Positions 25,966 through 35,482 of a stretch of DNA of 64,000 bases are shown in pieces (position 1 is the stretch's first letter; every line of letters starts with the position of its first letter). Source of the stretch: an uncultured Atopobium sp. (GTDB lineage: Bacteria; Actinomycetota; Coriobacteriia; Coriobacteriales; Atopobiaceae); the NCBI GenBank assembly GCA_938045565.1, contig CALIAZ010000003.1:102691-166690 (forward strand), given 5' to 3'. The notes under the pieces were generated by a model. It did no database searches. It was not told the origin of the DNA and saw only the letters and a program-made list of their open reading frames with translations. Both the position numbers and the translations under genes were made by a program.

Positions 25966-27636
25966 ATGCTGGAAGTATCAAACATTAAAGTTCATGTTGC
26001 GCCTCTTCGTAAGCATCCCGCTAAAGAATCAAAGGTGGGTTTTGATGCGCTCCTTCGTACCCTCCGAGTTTCTGCAGATGAGATTACCTCATATGAGCTG
26101 CATAAGCGCTCAATTGATGCACGTAAAAGAAACGATATTTTTCTTATCCTCACCTATCACGTAAACCTTAAAGGTGGGCCAGCAGCAGAACAAAAACTAC
26201 TGAGCAAGATTCAAGGTAGGCCTGCAGCAAAGCATATCAAGCTTGCAGAGCCAAACACTTTTGCGCTCCCCAAAGCAACGCAACCCGCTCCTTCAGAGAA
26301 CCGCCCCGTTGTTGTAGGAGCTGGATGTGCAGGCCTGTTTTGTGCGCTTACACTCGCCAAAGCTGGCCTTAATCCCCTGCTCATCGAGCGTGGAGATGAC
26401 GCAACGAGAAGAACTGCTGCAGTGGAGCATCACAACCAAACGGGTCAGCTAGATCTTGAGAGCAACATCCAGTTTGGCCTTGGTGGTGCTGGTACATTCT
26501 CTGACGGCAAGCTCAACACGGGCACCAAGAGCGCTTCTCATCGCTTTATTCTTGAGACTTTTGTTAAGGCGGGCGCACAGAAAAATATTTTATGGGACGC
26601 AAAACCCCACGTAGGAAGCGATGTTCTTCCCGCCGTTGTGACCAATATTGTCAAAATGATTGAAGACGCTGGTGGAAGCGTTGCATTTAGGACAAAACTC
26701 ACGTCCCTAGAGCGAGCCTCAGACGGCTCTCTTTCTGCAATTCAGGTCGAGAAGACCAATCCAGACGGCTCAACTCAAACTGACACCATAAAGACTCGCA
26801 CAATAATTCTTGCGACTGGGCACTCAAGTAGAGACACGTATGTCATGCTCAAAGACAAAGGTATCTCTATGGAGAGAAAAACTTTTGCCATGGGCGTGCG
26901 AATTGAGCACCTTCAGTCCCAAATCAATAAATCGCTGTACGGTCCCGAAGCAACCAATCCTGTACTAGGAGCGGCGCCCTACAAGCTTTCTGTTCACCTT
27001 CCCTCTGGTAGAAGCGCCTTCTCGTTCTGTATGTGTCCTGGTGGCTATGTTGTTTCTGCAGCTAGCGAGAAGGGCGGCGTAGTCACAAATGGCATGAGCC
27101 TGTCTGACCGCGCAGGACAAAACGCTAACTCTGGTCTCTTGGCTAACGTCTATCCAGACGATCTTCCAGGAGATGACGTACTTGCTGGAATTGAACTACA
27201 ACGCAGATGCGAACAAGCGGCCTTTAAAGCAGGTGGAGGAGCTTATGTTGCCCCTGCTCAGCTTGTAGGCGACTTCCTCAACAAGAAAGCTTCTACTGGG
27301 CCTCGTTCGGTAAAACCAACCTACCCACGTGGTGTTACCTGGACCTCGCTTGAAGACTGCCTTCCACCCTACGTCTTAAATACCTTGCGAGAAGCCCTTC
27401 CGGTCATGGACAAAAAGCTTCATGGCTTTGCTCATCCCGATGCTGTTCTTACAGGTGTTGAAACAAGATCAAGCTCTCCTGTAAGAATTACCCGCGATGA
27501 AACAGGACAAAGTATTAACACTCCAGGTGTATGGCCTGTAGGCGAAGGTGCTGGCTACGCCGGCGGCATTATGAGCGCCGCAGCTGATGGCATTAGGATG
27601 GCCGAGCTTGTAGTAGAGCGCTATAACAACGCTTAA
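25966..27636 (+). CDS. FAD-dependent dehydrogenase (COG2509-like)
   Basis: A 556-residue flavoprotein. The first 110 residues form a small alpha/beta domain, followed by the FAD site VVVGAGCAG (116-124), LNTGTKS, ILATGHSSRDTY and a C-terminal GEGAGYAGGIMSAAADGI typical of uncharacterised FAD-dependent dehydrogenases. Its ATG comes one base after the previous stop (TAAC ATG), so the two flavoproteins are coupled. The 3' end overlaps uvrB convergently by four bases. Substrate unknown. Confidence 0.85.
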   Translation: MLEVSNIKVHVAPLRKHPAKESKVGFDALLRTLRVSADEITSYELHKRSIDARKRNDIFLILTYHVNLKGGPAAEQKLLSKIQGRPAAKHIKLAEPNTFALPKATQPAPSENRPVVVGAGCAGLFCALTLAKAGLNPLLIERGDDATRRTAAVEHHNQTGQLDLESNIQFGLGGAGTFSDGKLNTGTKSASHRFILETFVKAGAQKNILWDAKPHVGSDVLPAVVTNIVKMIEDAGGSVAFRTKLTSLERASDGSLSAIQVEKTNPDGSTQTDTIKTRTIILATGHSSRDTYVMLKDKGISMERKTFAMGVRIEHLQSQINKSLYGPEATNPVLGAAPYKLSVHLPSGRSAFSFCMCPGGYVVSAASEKGGVVTNGMSLSDRAGQNANSGLLANVYPDDLPGDDVLAGIELQRRCEQAAFKAGGGAYVAPAQLVGDFLNKKASTGPRSVKPTYPRGVTWTSLEDCLPPYVLNTLREALPVMDKKLHGFAHPDAVLTGVETRSSSPVRITRDETGQSINTPGVWPVGEGAGYAGGIMSAAADGIRMAELVVERYNNA

Positions 27637-29873
27637 TGTTTGCCTCTGTAACGCCTGCGAGTTGCGTGAGCACTGCCTTTTCTAGCGCCAGTTTTAAGCC
27701 TCTTGATAACATCATCTGAGGTAGTGCCTTCAAGCTGACTTCTAATGGCAACAATCTGATCTCTGAGTTCTGCTGCATGCTCATAATCCATAGATGCAGA
27801 TGCCTCTGCCATCTCTGCTTCCATTCCAGAAAGCATAGCTTCAACCTCTGTACGAGGAAGATTTTGCAACTCTTCAGCAAGCAATTCTGCGGGCATCTCA
27901 AGAATTGATTCTTGCTGTTCTTCAAGCGAATCTTCGTCATCAGAGGCGGTATAAAACTCTCCGTTTTTACGTTTGCGTTTATCAATGTTTTCTGATGCTT
28001 CGGCAATAAAGCCTACAATATCAGTAATAGATTTCTTAACGGTTTTAGGCACAATACCGTGTTCTTTGTTAAACGCTTCCTGAAGTTCTCGACGCCTTCT
28101 TGTTTCATCAATGGCAATACGCATGGAATCAGTGATTTTATCGGCGTACATAATGACCTGGCCAGAAGCGTTTCTTGCTGCTCTACCCATAGTCTGAATA
28201 AGAGATCTTCTGTTTCTTAAGAAGCCCTCTTTATCTGCATCAAGAATAGCCACGAGAGAAACCTCTGGAATATCAAGTCCTTCTCGCAAAAGGTTAATTC
28301 CAACAAGCACGTCAATTTTTCCCTGACGTAAATCTCTAATGATTTCTACACGGTCAAGCGTAGCAGTGTCCGAGTGCATGTAGTTGACTTTAATACCCTC
28401 GTCCAACAGGTGATCTGTAAGATCTTCTGCCATTCGTTTGGTAAGCGTGGTTACAAGAACGCGCTCTTTTTTTGCCACTCGCTCTTTGACCTCTGAGATG
28501 AGGTCATCAATCTGACCTCTTACTGGTCTCACATCAATCTTTGGATCAAGAAGGCCGGTTGGACGAATAATCTGCTCAACCTGTTGCTGAGCAACCGTCT
28601 CTTCATAGTCTCCAGGAGTTGCGGAAACATAAATGAACTGCGGAATACGTCCTTCAAATTCGTCAAATCTGAGCGGTCTGTTATCAAGTGCGGAAGGAAG
28701 TCTAAATCCGTGATCTACCAGCGTAACCTTACGAGACCTATCACCCTCATACATACCTCTAATTTGAGGAACGGTAACGTGTGACTCATCGATAATGCAA
28801 ATCATATCTTTAGGGAAATAATCAATGAGCGTATAGGGAGGCTCACCTGGAGCACGACCGTCCAAATGGCGCGAGTAGTTCTCAATACCATTACAATAAC
28901 CCATGGTCTCAAGCATCTCTAGGTCATAGTTTGTTCTCTGAGCAAGACGCTGAGCTTCAAGTAATTTATCGTTTTCTTTAAGCTCTTTAACACGAGCTTC
29001 CATCTCTTCAGAGATGGTTGTAAGGGCGTGGGTAATCTTTGGACGCTCAGTGACATAGTGAGATGCTGGCCAAATGGGAATAGCATCAAACTCTCTCAGT
29101 ACTTCTCCCGTTACGTTACTAACCTCTGAAATGCTTTCTACTTCATCCCCAAAGAACTCAATACGCAGCGGGTTTTCTGCATACGGCGGAAACACATCAA
29201 CAACGTCTCCACGCACCCTAAACATACCGCGCTGTAGATCGTAATCATTTCTATCGTACTGGACATCAATAAGATCTTTAATAAAATCGTCACGCTCAAG
29301 AGGAACGGATTTGTCTACATTAGGAGCAAGACCTGCATAGTCTTGAGGGCTACCAATACCATAAATACAGGATACAGATGCAACTACGATGACATCTCGT
29401 CTAGACAAAAGCGACGAAGTTGCCTGGTGACGGAGCTTCTCTACCTCTTCATTGATGGAAGCATCTTTTTCTATGTATGTATCTGACTGTGGAACGTATG
29501 CCTCTGGCTGGTAGTAGTCATAGTACGAGACAAAGTACACAACAGCGTTGTTAGGAAAGAGCTCCTTCATCTCTGAAGCTACCTGAGCAGCCAGTGTTTT
29601 ATTGGGCTCCATAATAAGCGTGGGACGGTTGAGTTTCTCGATAGTTTTAGCCATAGAGAAGGTCTTGCCCGAGCCCGTAACGCCCAAGAGCGTCTGATAC
29701 CTAAGCCCGTCTTCAATTCCTTGAGCAAGCTTTTCTATTGCCTGCGGTTGATCACCTGCAGGCTCAAAAGGAGATACCACCTGAAGCTTCTCTTCTCCTG
29801 CTTCACGACCAAATCGGCGCAGTTCAGCACCTATATATTCTTTATGTTGATCTTCAGCATGAGATGCGTCCAT
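27633..29873 (-). CDS. uvrB: Excinuclease ABC subunit B
   Basis: Helicase-like damage verifier that loads UvrC. 746 residues, longer than the usual 660-690 because of about 30 extra residues at the N-terminus and a basic C-terminal tail (ARKGSAHATRRRYRGKH). Walker A GVTGSGKTF at about 64, beta-hairpin YYDYYQPEAYVP, DESHVT box, helicase motif VI QTMGRAARN, and the C-terminal UVR motif (EAEMAEASASMDYEHAAELRD). ATG at 29873 has AAGGAG seven bases upstream. A LexA-type box lies about 50 bases upstream. Confidence 0.97.
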   Translation of the reverse strand: MDASHAEDQHKEYIGAELRRFGREAGEEKLQVVSPFEPAGDQPQAIEKLAQGIEDGLRYQTLLGVTGSGKTFSMAKTIEKLNRPTLIMEPNKTLAAQVASEMKELFPNNAVVYFVSYYDYYQPEAYVPQSDTYIEKDASINEEVEKLRHQATSSLLSRRDVIVVASVSCIYGIGSPQDYAGLAPNVDKSVPLERDDFIKDLIDVQYDRNDYDLQRGMFRVRGDVVDVFPPYAENPLRIEFFGDEVESISEVSNVTGEVLREFDAIPIWPASHYVTERPKITHALTTISEEMEARVKELKENDKLLEAQRLAQRTNYDLEMLETMGYCNGIENYSRHLDGRAPGEPPYTLIDYFPKDMICIIDESHVTVPQIRGMYEGDRSRKVTLVDHGFRLPSALDNRPLRFDEFEGRIPQFIYVSATPGDYEETVAQQQVEQIIRPTGLLDPKIDVRPVRGQIDDLISEVKERVAKKERVLVTTLTKRMAEDLTDHLLDEGIKVNYMHSDTATLDRVEIIRDLRQGKIDVLVGINLLREGLDIPEVSLVAILDADKEGFLRNRRSLIQTMGRAARNASGQVIMYADKITDSMRIAIDETRRRRELQEAFNKEHGIVPKTVKKSITDIVGFIAEASENIDKRKRKNGEFYTASDDEDSLEEQQESILEMPAELLAEELQNLPRTEVEAMLSGMEAEMAEASASMDYEHAAELRDQIVAIRSQLEGTTSDDVIKRLKTGARKGSAHATRRRYRGKH

Positions 29874-29895
29874 GAGATTCTCCTTTTCTTGTGAA

Positions 29896-29934
29896 TGTAG
29901 TATACCCCACTTCCCAAAACTGAAACACTTGTTC
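29896..29934 (-). promoter_or_regulatory. uvrB promoter with LexA/SOS box
   Basis: Reading minus, GAACAAGTGTTTC (complement of 29922-29934) fits the Gram-positive LexA consensus GAACnnnnGTTYC, and a TATACT minus-10 lies 17-18 bases further (near 29899). The box overlaps the -35 area, which suits repression by LexA. Confidence 0.6.
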
Positions 29935-30049
29935 TATACTATTTGTAAATTGCAGTATAGTTTCAAAGTGTGGCGGGTAATAAATAAATTATCTATATGC
30001 GCTAAACTAGCACCTAAATAAACAAGTTACATCAGATAAAGGAGATACC

Positions 30050-32134
30050 TTGGGCGTCTCGGATCTTTTCTCGCTAAATAAAGCTTCAAAGCAATCTCAG
30101 GGCTCTACCCTAGAGAACATTTTGCTGCGCTCAAATAATGTCATCGCCTCTCTTAAAGACCTTGTCGCAAACAATCAGATTACAGAGACAGGTCTTCAAG
30201 AGATGCTTACGCGCTCTAAAAATCTCGAGAATACTAATCTGCCCAAAGGTGATGTTCATAAGCTTGATAGAACAGGCCGCTGGTGGTTCAACGCCAACAC
30301 CCTTGAGTGTGGACCAGAAGAGTACGACGCATTTATTGCAACTGAAGCAATCCTCAACATTTCACAAGATGTTGCGGCTCTAAAAGATACTCATGCATCT
30401 GAGACAGATCTTCAGCTTGTTCGTACTACCCTCTCGCAGATAGCAAGCCTCATGCCCAAGTCCGCTTCCCTCTCAGAACAAGTTGCTCCTTTTAGCGGTA
30501 ACGCTGACGGCAGCTCTGACTGGATGAAGCGTCTCTGGTTTGCAAACTATGTTGAGAACACACCGTTCCCTTTTAGGATGGTGTATAACTTCTCCTACAA
30601 TCCACAACTTGATATTTTGGTATTTGAGTTCTTTGTAGCTCGTCCTCGCTGCTTTAGTTTTTTATCTGCAGAAAAGTCAGAACAAATTGCAGCAGCTCGT
30701 GCTTATGCACTACGCGCTTCTCTTTGCATTGCTCGCATGGCTCTTCAGAGCTGCAAAATCTCTCGTGTCTGCATTAATGGCAGCCTACGCGGAGAAGAGC
30801 GCATTATTCTATCTATGGACTTAAACGAGGCTGCTCTTGCTCGCCTCTTACCTACTGCAACAAATACTCAAATTGACGGCAATAGCTTCCCACAAGACCC
30901 AGCGCTCAGAGTTTCTTTTGATTCTGAAGGTTGGTTTAGTGAAGTTGAGCCATTTATGAAGCAAACGGATGAGTGGGTTTCTCCTCGTAGCTTCTTTGAG
31001 ATGCCAGATTTGTCTGATCGTCCTTGTTCACCAGCAGTTACCGCAGTTTGTGGAGCTCAAAAGGTAAGCGATCTTGGATACTCTGAGGCATCCCGCCGCA
31101 TTAGGCTTTGGAATACCACTCTCAACAACATTCCAAAAGATTCTTCTACCGCAGATACAGTTGGAAAATTTGAGGAAGCAAAAGCTTCAACTTCTGATAT
31201 TTACGCCATTGAAGGCTTTGATAGAGTTATTCATGGACTGGTCGAAGGCACTATTGATTTCTCGGACAGAAGGTCTATGGCCGAGAAATTCCTCTTTGGT
31301 TCGCCTTTGCAGAAAACGCTTCAATCCATAAATAACATCATGGACGGAGAGCCAGACCCAGATGCTCTAGAAAAGACACTTGCAGAGCTTGAGTCTCAGG
31401 TTTCACCAACCCTTGATATGGGCCTGTACCTGGACGATTCAGATTCTATCTACAGGTATTTTGATTCCCTCTCAGAGCGCGTAGCTTATAACCTTGCATT
31501 CCCCAATGAGCCAAGAAAACTGGTGCTTATTCCAGACACGTATTTTATGTCTTTAGCAAGAATGGCTCGCGCCTACAACCTGCTTGAGCAGCCAGAAAAA
31601 GCGGAACGCTATGCGCAAGAAGCCCACAGGATTTCTCCTTTGGGTGTTGATGCAACGCTACTATTAGTAAGAACATTAGAAGACCAGTCAAAAGTCTTTG
31701 AAGCTGCAAAGCTACTCAAAGACCTTATCGAGCACCTTTTCTCCGCATCAGATGTTGCGCTGGTATACTATCGCCTAGCCTATATGGAGTGGAAGCTAGG
31801 TCGCTCTGATCTTTGTGCAGCTTGCTATCAAATGGCTATGATCATCGGTGGTAGTGTTGCTCAACCTGCAAAAGAAGAGCTTGAAGACCTTCTCAAGGCA
31901 GACTCTTCTGTTAAGAAACTAGATACTCCTCAAGAGGTTTTCTCGTTCCTTAAGCAAAATGGTGTTCCTGTCTTTAACCAGAAAGCCGTATTTAACAAGG
32001 CAGTTGCTATTGGCAGCGCTTGTGTTAACGATGGCATTTACTGTGTTGGCCAGAACATGCTCAAGAACTGCCTAGAGATTACCTTTGATGATGCCGCTGC
32101 CAAGGTAGAGAGTTCGTTAAGAACACCATTCTAG
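30050..32134 (+). CDS. TPR-like hypothetical protein
   Basis: A 694-residue soluble protein. No catalytic domain is seen. The C-terminal third (about 490-620) has helical repeats with TPR character, such as ARMARAYNLLEQPEKAERYAQEAHRISP and ALVYYRLAYMEWKLGRSDLCAACYQMA. The N-terminal two thirds have a mixed alpha/beta part with FDILVFEFFVARPRCF-like segments of no known family. The start is TTG at 30050 with AAAGGAG six bases before. It is a single-gene unit between uvrB and coaE. Such large TPR proteins are common in Coriobacteriia as uncharacterised genes. Confidence 0.75.
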   Translation: MGVSDLFSLNKASKQSQGSTLENILLRSNNVIASLKDLVANNQITETGLQEMLTRSKNLENTNLPKGDVHKLDRTGRWWFNANTLECGPEEYDAFIATEAILNISQDVAALKDTHASETDLQLVRTTLSQIASLMPKSASLSEQVAPFSGNADGSSDWMKRLWFANYVENTPFPFRMVYNFSYNPQLDILVFEFFVARPRCFSFLSAEKSEQIAAARAYALRASLCIARMALQSCKISRVCINGSLRGEERIILSMDLNEAALARLLPTATNTQIDGNSFPQDPALRVSFDSEGWFSEVEPFMKQTDEWVSPRSFFEMPDLSDRPCSPAVTAVCGAQKVSDLGYSEASRRIRLWNTTLNNIPKDSSTADTVGKFEEAKASTSDIYAIEGFDRVIHGLVEGTIDFSDRRSMAEKFLFGSPLQKTLQSINNIMDGEPDPDALEKTLAELESQVSPTLDMGLYLDDSDSIYRYFDSLSERVAYNLAFPNEPRKLVLIPDTYFMSLARMARAYNLLEQPEKAERYAQEAHRISPLGVDATLLLVRTLEDQSKVFEAAKLLKDLIEHLFSASDVALVYYRLAYMEWKLGRSDLCAACYQMAMIIGGSVAQPAKEELEDLLKADSSVKKLDTPQEVFSFLKQNGVPVFNQKAVFNKAVAIGSACVNDGIYCVGQNMLKNCLEITFDDAAAKVESSLRTPF

Positions 32135-32157
32135 AGGCCGCGTGCGTAAGCTATAAC

Positions 32158-32772
32158 CTACTGCTCTGACTGTTGGTTGAACCGAGCGTTTAACCAAAGC
32201 TCTACCTGTGCTTTAAGATCATCTAGGCCCTCAGAGTTCACAAACACTGTATCCGCCTGATTACGCAAATACGTATCAGAAGGCTGATGTGCTATGCGCT
32301 GCTCAAACTCTTGGCGAGAAGATCCTCGCTGTTCAGCGCGCTCTGCTCTGAGCTCTAAAGGCGCAACAACCACGACAACCTCATCAACGAGCTCAAGCAA
32401 GTCTTCAACGCGGTCAAGCAGCGGAACCTCTACAAAGCAGAACTGAGCATCTGCTACAGGAGCTTCTTTTGTTAGGAATTGACGCATATATTCCCTGATA
32501 AAAGGCATCTCTAGGTCTTCTAAGAGCTCAGCTGATTCGCTGGTAGCAAAAGCCCTACGGCCAAGCTCTCGCCTATTAATCTCGTGAGTAATAGGATCTA
32601 GCAAATCGTTTCCAAAAGCCTCTGCCACGCGATACGTACATTCGCATCCAGGGCGTAAAAGCTTTCGAGAAACCTCATCAAGGTCAAAGCGCAGACCACC
32701 TGCTGCTTCAAACATTTTAGAAACAGTTGATTTACCAGACGCCATTCCGCCGGCGAGAATTACCTTGTACAT
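32158..32772 (-). CDS. coaE: Dephospho-CoA kinase
   Basis: Last enzyme of coenzyme A synthesis, phosphorylating the 3'-OH of dephospho-CoA. 204 residues. P-loop GGMASGKST near the N-terminus, DLDEVSRKLL (family DxD region), FVEVPLL and APLELRAERAEQRG (lid). ATG at 32772 is chosen over GTG at 32781 because GGAG lies eight bases before the ATG but directly abuts the GTG. It follows the ABC ATPase gene by 11 bases, in an unrelated operon with a transporter. Confidence 0.93.
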   Translation of the reverse strand: MYKVILAGGMASGKSTVSKMFEAAGGLRFDLDEVSRKLLRPGCECTYRVAEAFGNDLLDPITHEINRRELGRRAFATSESAELLEDLEMPFIREYMRQFLTKEAPVADAQFCFVEVPLLDRVEDLLELVDEVVVVVAPLELRAERAEQRGSSRQEFEQRIAHQPSDTYLRNQADTVFVNSEGLDDLKAQVELWLNARFNQQSEQ

Positions 32773-32783
32773 GTAGCTCACTC

Positions 32784-33413
32784 CTATAACTGCAGTGCTG
32801 TATAAGAGCCTAGCAGTTTTACTTCTTCAGGAGTGTGAGTTACCCAAATTACAACTTTTGATTCAACGAACGGTTTGACAAAGGCAATAACCTGCTGCTT
32901 AAGCGCTTCATCTAATCCCTTGAACGGTTCATCAAAGAGCAAGATATCTGCATCGGCAAAGAGTGTGCGCAAAAGAGCAACACGTCTTTTTTGACCACCA
33001 GAGAGCTCATTTACTTGCTTGTTTTCTGTTCCTTCAAGTCCAACTCCACAAAGCGCTTCTGTAATACGCTCTCGAGCGCTCTGTTTTTGCTCCTGTGAGT
33101 GCGCTTGTATGGCAAGCATGATATTTGCCCTGACGCTCAAGTTTTCCAGCAGCCTATCTTCTTGAAACATCATGACTGTTTTAGCCTGAGGAGATTTACT
33201 TACTATGCCTGAGTCAGCTACTTCAAGGCCGCAAAGGATACGAAGAAGTGTTGTTTTACCTGCTCCAGAGGGCTCGGAGAGTACATATACTCCCCTGCCA
33301 AACTTGTAGGAAAAGTCATTGAGCACAACCATATTGCCAAACGATTTAGAGATATTTTTTACCTCGAGCAGCTGCTCAGTTGTGTAGACGCAATTTGTCG
33401 TATCTATACTCAT
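32784..33413 (-). CDS. ABC transporter ATP-binding protein (NitT/TauT type)
   Basis: ATPase of 209 residues serving the permease and binding protein upstream. Walker A SEPSGAGKTT at 46-55, in which the first Gly of GxxxxGK is Glu; signature LSGGQKRR; Walker B ILLFDEP. Start 33413 is chosen because ATG overlaps the permease stop as ATGA; the longer frame to 33509 would run 100 bases into the permease gene. The protein is shorter than typical SsuB/TauB ATPases, with little C-terminal extension. Substrate is unknown. Confidence 0.85.
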   Translation of the reverse strand: MSIDTTNCVYTTEQLLEVKNISKSFGNMVVLNDFSYKFGRGVYVLSEPSGAGKTTLLRILCGLEVADSGIVSKSPQAKTVMMFQEDRLLENLSVRANIMLAIQAHSQEQKQSARERITEALCGVGLEGTENKQVNELSGGQKRRVALLRTLFADADILLFDEPFKGLDEALKQQVIAFVKPFVESKVVIWVTHTPEEVKLLGSYTALQL

Positions 33414-34357
33414 GAGCAGCTCTTTTCTAACCTTGTGGCTATCCATGAGACTAACCGCATCACGATCTTCTCGCCAAGTGCACTCATCACAATGACCACA
33501 AGCGTCCATGCAAAAAGGGCTGGTGTATCCAGGTACACCTTAGCGTTGTAGAGGTGCTCGCCAATGGAGAATGTGGGGAGGCCGATGACCTCGGCAGCAA
33601 TTCCCGATTTCCAGCAAAAGCCCATAGCAAGTGAGGTTGCGGTTTTAAGCGAGGGCATAAGCTGTGACAAATAAATTGCTTTAATGCGTTGCCAACCGTG
33701 AATTTGGTATACATCAGCCATCTCAATAAGCTGCTGGTCAGTGCTGAGAAGCCCCTCAAGTACCGCAATGTAGATAATGGGAAGTGCCATCAAAAATGAA
33801 ATTGAAATTGAGAGATAGGGCGTGCGCACCCAGATGAGTAGCAAGATGACGAACGATGCCACCGGAATTGATTTGATTGTAGAAATAAGCGGCTCAAAAA
33901 GAATCTTTATCAGCTTGTACTTAAAACTCAAAAATGCCAGTAAGGAACCAGCCGTAAAAGCAAGCGCTCCACCAGCAAAAATACGTAAAAGAGAAAGACC
34001 AATAGAAACCCAAAATTCGCGTAGTTGAGCTAGCGAGAAAAGCGTCTGGATAGTCTGAACAGGTGAAGTTAGAACAATATCTTGGTTGATGACTACTGCA
34101 GCTACCTGCCATACGGCAAGCCAAAATGCCAGAGCTCCTAAACGAGCTCCCCAGCTAGAAGCAACTGCGCGGCCCGCACTTTGGGCACGACTCGCACTTT
34201 GTGCGCGACCTACACTTTGTATGTGGCCTGCATCTTGGAGCTGACCCGCACTTTGAACACGACCGTTTTTCTCGGCAGAAAAATCTACCGAGGCAGCGCC
34301 TGTTGTGGCATTGCCTCGGTCAGAAATACTATCGTTTATGTGCGGATTATGCGCCAA
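33410..34357 (-). CDS. ABC transporter permease with repeat N-terminus
   Basis: NitT/TauT-type permease (SsuC-like) of 315 residues with about six TM segments after residue 70; EAA-like loop around QLIEMADVYQIHGWQRIKAIYL. The first 68 residues are hydrophilic and contain five hexapeptide repeats of type G-R-A-Q-S-A. The only in-frame start before the core is TTG at 34357, overlapping the binding-protein stop by 11 bases, with GGAG at loose spacing. There is no other ATG, GTG or TTG before the membrane part, so the repeats are very likely translated. Confidence 0.82.
   Translation of the reverse strand: MAHNPHINDSISDRGNATTGAASVDFSAEKNGRVQSAGQLQDAGHIQSVGRAQSASRAQSAGRAVASSWGARLGALAFWLAVWQVAAVVINQDIVLTSPVQTIQTLFSLAQLREFWVSIGLSLLRIFAGGALAFTAGSLLAFLSFKYKLIKILFEPLISTIKSIPVASFVILLLIWVRTPYLSISISFLMALPIIYIAVLEGLLSTDQQLIEMADVYQIHGWQRIKAIYLSQLMPSLKTATSLAMGFCWKSGIAAEVIGLPTFSIGEHLYNAKVYLDTPALFAWTLVVIVMSALGEKIVMRLVSWIATRLEKSCS
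34171..34260. repeat. Five 18-bp tandem repeats
   Basis: Five imperfect copies of an 18-base unit with core GCACTTTG, at 34171, 34189, 34207, 34225 and 34243. They lie inside the permease gene in frame and encode six-residue repeats in its cytosolic N-terminus. Confidence 0.85.
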
Positions 34358-35363
34358 AGTAGAAATCGTCTCCAGGAACCTGTCCGCCTACTGACTGAGG
34401 ATTAGCTTCAGCCAGAATGCCTAAGTAACTTGAAAGCGCGCTCTTCATATCTGCGCCATCAATATACGTAATATTACACTTAGGCAGCGCAACCTTAGCA
34501 ATAGGCTCTGGAACAATACCATATTTGCCCACAAGCGTGGCTGCATCATCTGGATGATCAACCGCAAATGCAACAGAGTCTTTGTAGTGAGAAAGCAGTG
34601 CGGTCACAGCATCTGGAGAATCAGAGATCAGCTTTGAAGAAATAATGGTCACGCCCGCAATCAGCTTGCTCTGAGGATTGACTGCTTCCCACTCAGCACC
34701 AAGGTCAATGGCAACGCGAATCTGGTTGTTCTTAGTTTGTGCCACCGTTACAAAAGGCTGTGGGAGCAGCGCAATTCCCTCTGGATCTTGCGCAAGAGCA
34801 GCAACGCACTCGGTATGCTCGCTCTTCCACTCTACCTGGACATCTTCACCAAGTGTCATGCCGTTTTTGCTTAGCAGGTAAGACAGCGTGTACTCTGGGA
34901 CAGCACCCTTACCGGAAGCGTAGAGCGTCTTTCCCTTGAGGTCAGCAAGCTTAGAGATGGCGCTACCTGTCTCAACAATGTAGAGAACATTCAGTACGTT
35001 GAGGCAAGCTACCTTATAGGCGCCCTTAGTCTTATTGAACAGCGTAGCTGCAAGATTTGCAGGAATAGAAGCAACGTCTACATCGCCCTGGGCAACCTTA
35101 GCAACCACCTGATCAGGGGCATCCAAAATCTCAAACGAGTAGTTGTTATCAGTAATGTTTTGCGCCTCTACCTCGCTCATGAACTTAACCAAGCCCATAG
35201 CAGTAGGTCCTTTGAGCGTTGCAACTTTTACCGCAACAGGATCAGATTTCTTAGCCTCATCTTTTGTGGCATCCTGAGACTTCTCTTGGTCTGTTCCCTT
35301 GCAGCCAAACAGTGCTGTAGCTGGAATAAGACCTGCAAGCTTAAGGAACGAACGTCTATCCAT
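34347..35363 (-). CDS. ABC transporter substrate-binding lipoprotein (NitT/TauT type)
   Basis: Binding protein of 338 residues. Leader DRRSFLK (twin-arginine type) with lipobox LFGC, then a charged linker. VATLKGPTAMGLVKFM at the start of the mature domain and DVDVASIPANLAATLF are typical of type II periplasmic folds in the NMT1/NitT group. The substrate of this GPTAMGL subgroup is not known to me. It is the first gene of the transporter-coaE operon. Confidence 0.82.
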   Translation of the reverse strand: MDRRSFLKLAGLIPATALFGCKGTDQEKSQDATKDEAKKSDPVAVKVATLKGPTAMGLVKFMSEVEAQNITDNNYSFEILDAPDQVVAKVAQGDVDVASIPANLAATLFNKTKGAYKVACLNVLNVLYIVETGSAISKLADLKGKTLYASGKGAVPEYTLSYLLSKNGMTLGEDVQVEWKSEHTECVAALAQDPEGIALLPQPFVTVAQTKNNQIRVAIDLGAEWEAVNPQSKLIAGVTIISSKLISDSPDAVTALLSHYKDSVAFAVDHPDDAATLVGKYGIVPEPIAKVALPKCNITYIDGADMKSALSSYLGILAEANPQSVGGQVPGDDFYFGA

Positions 35364-35482
35364 AAATCACTCCTGACTCGAAAAGTTAACTATGGCTACC
35401 TTATCACGTCTACAGCAAAATTCATACGATATACAGCGCTTTTTGCAAACTCTTTGATACATCCATGAGAGCAAGCTGCACC

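Noticed and set aside
34171..34260. CRISPR-like array
   Set aside because: The 18-base units are contiguous, without spacers, and in frame within a gene.
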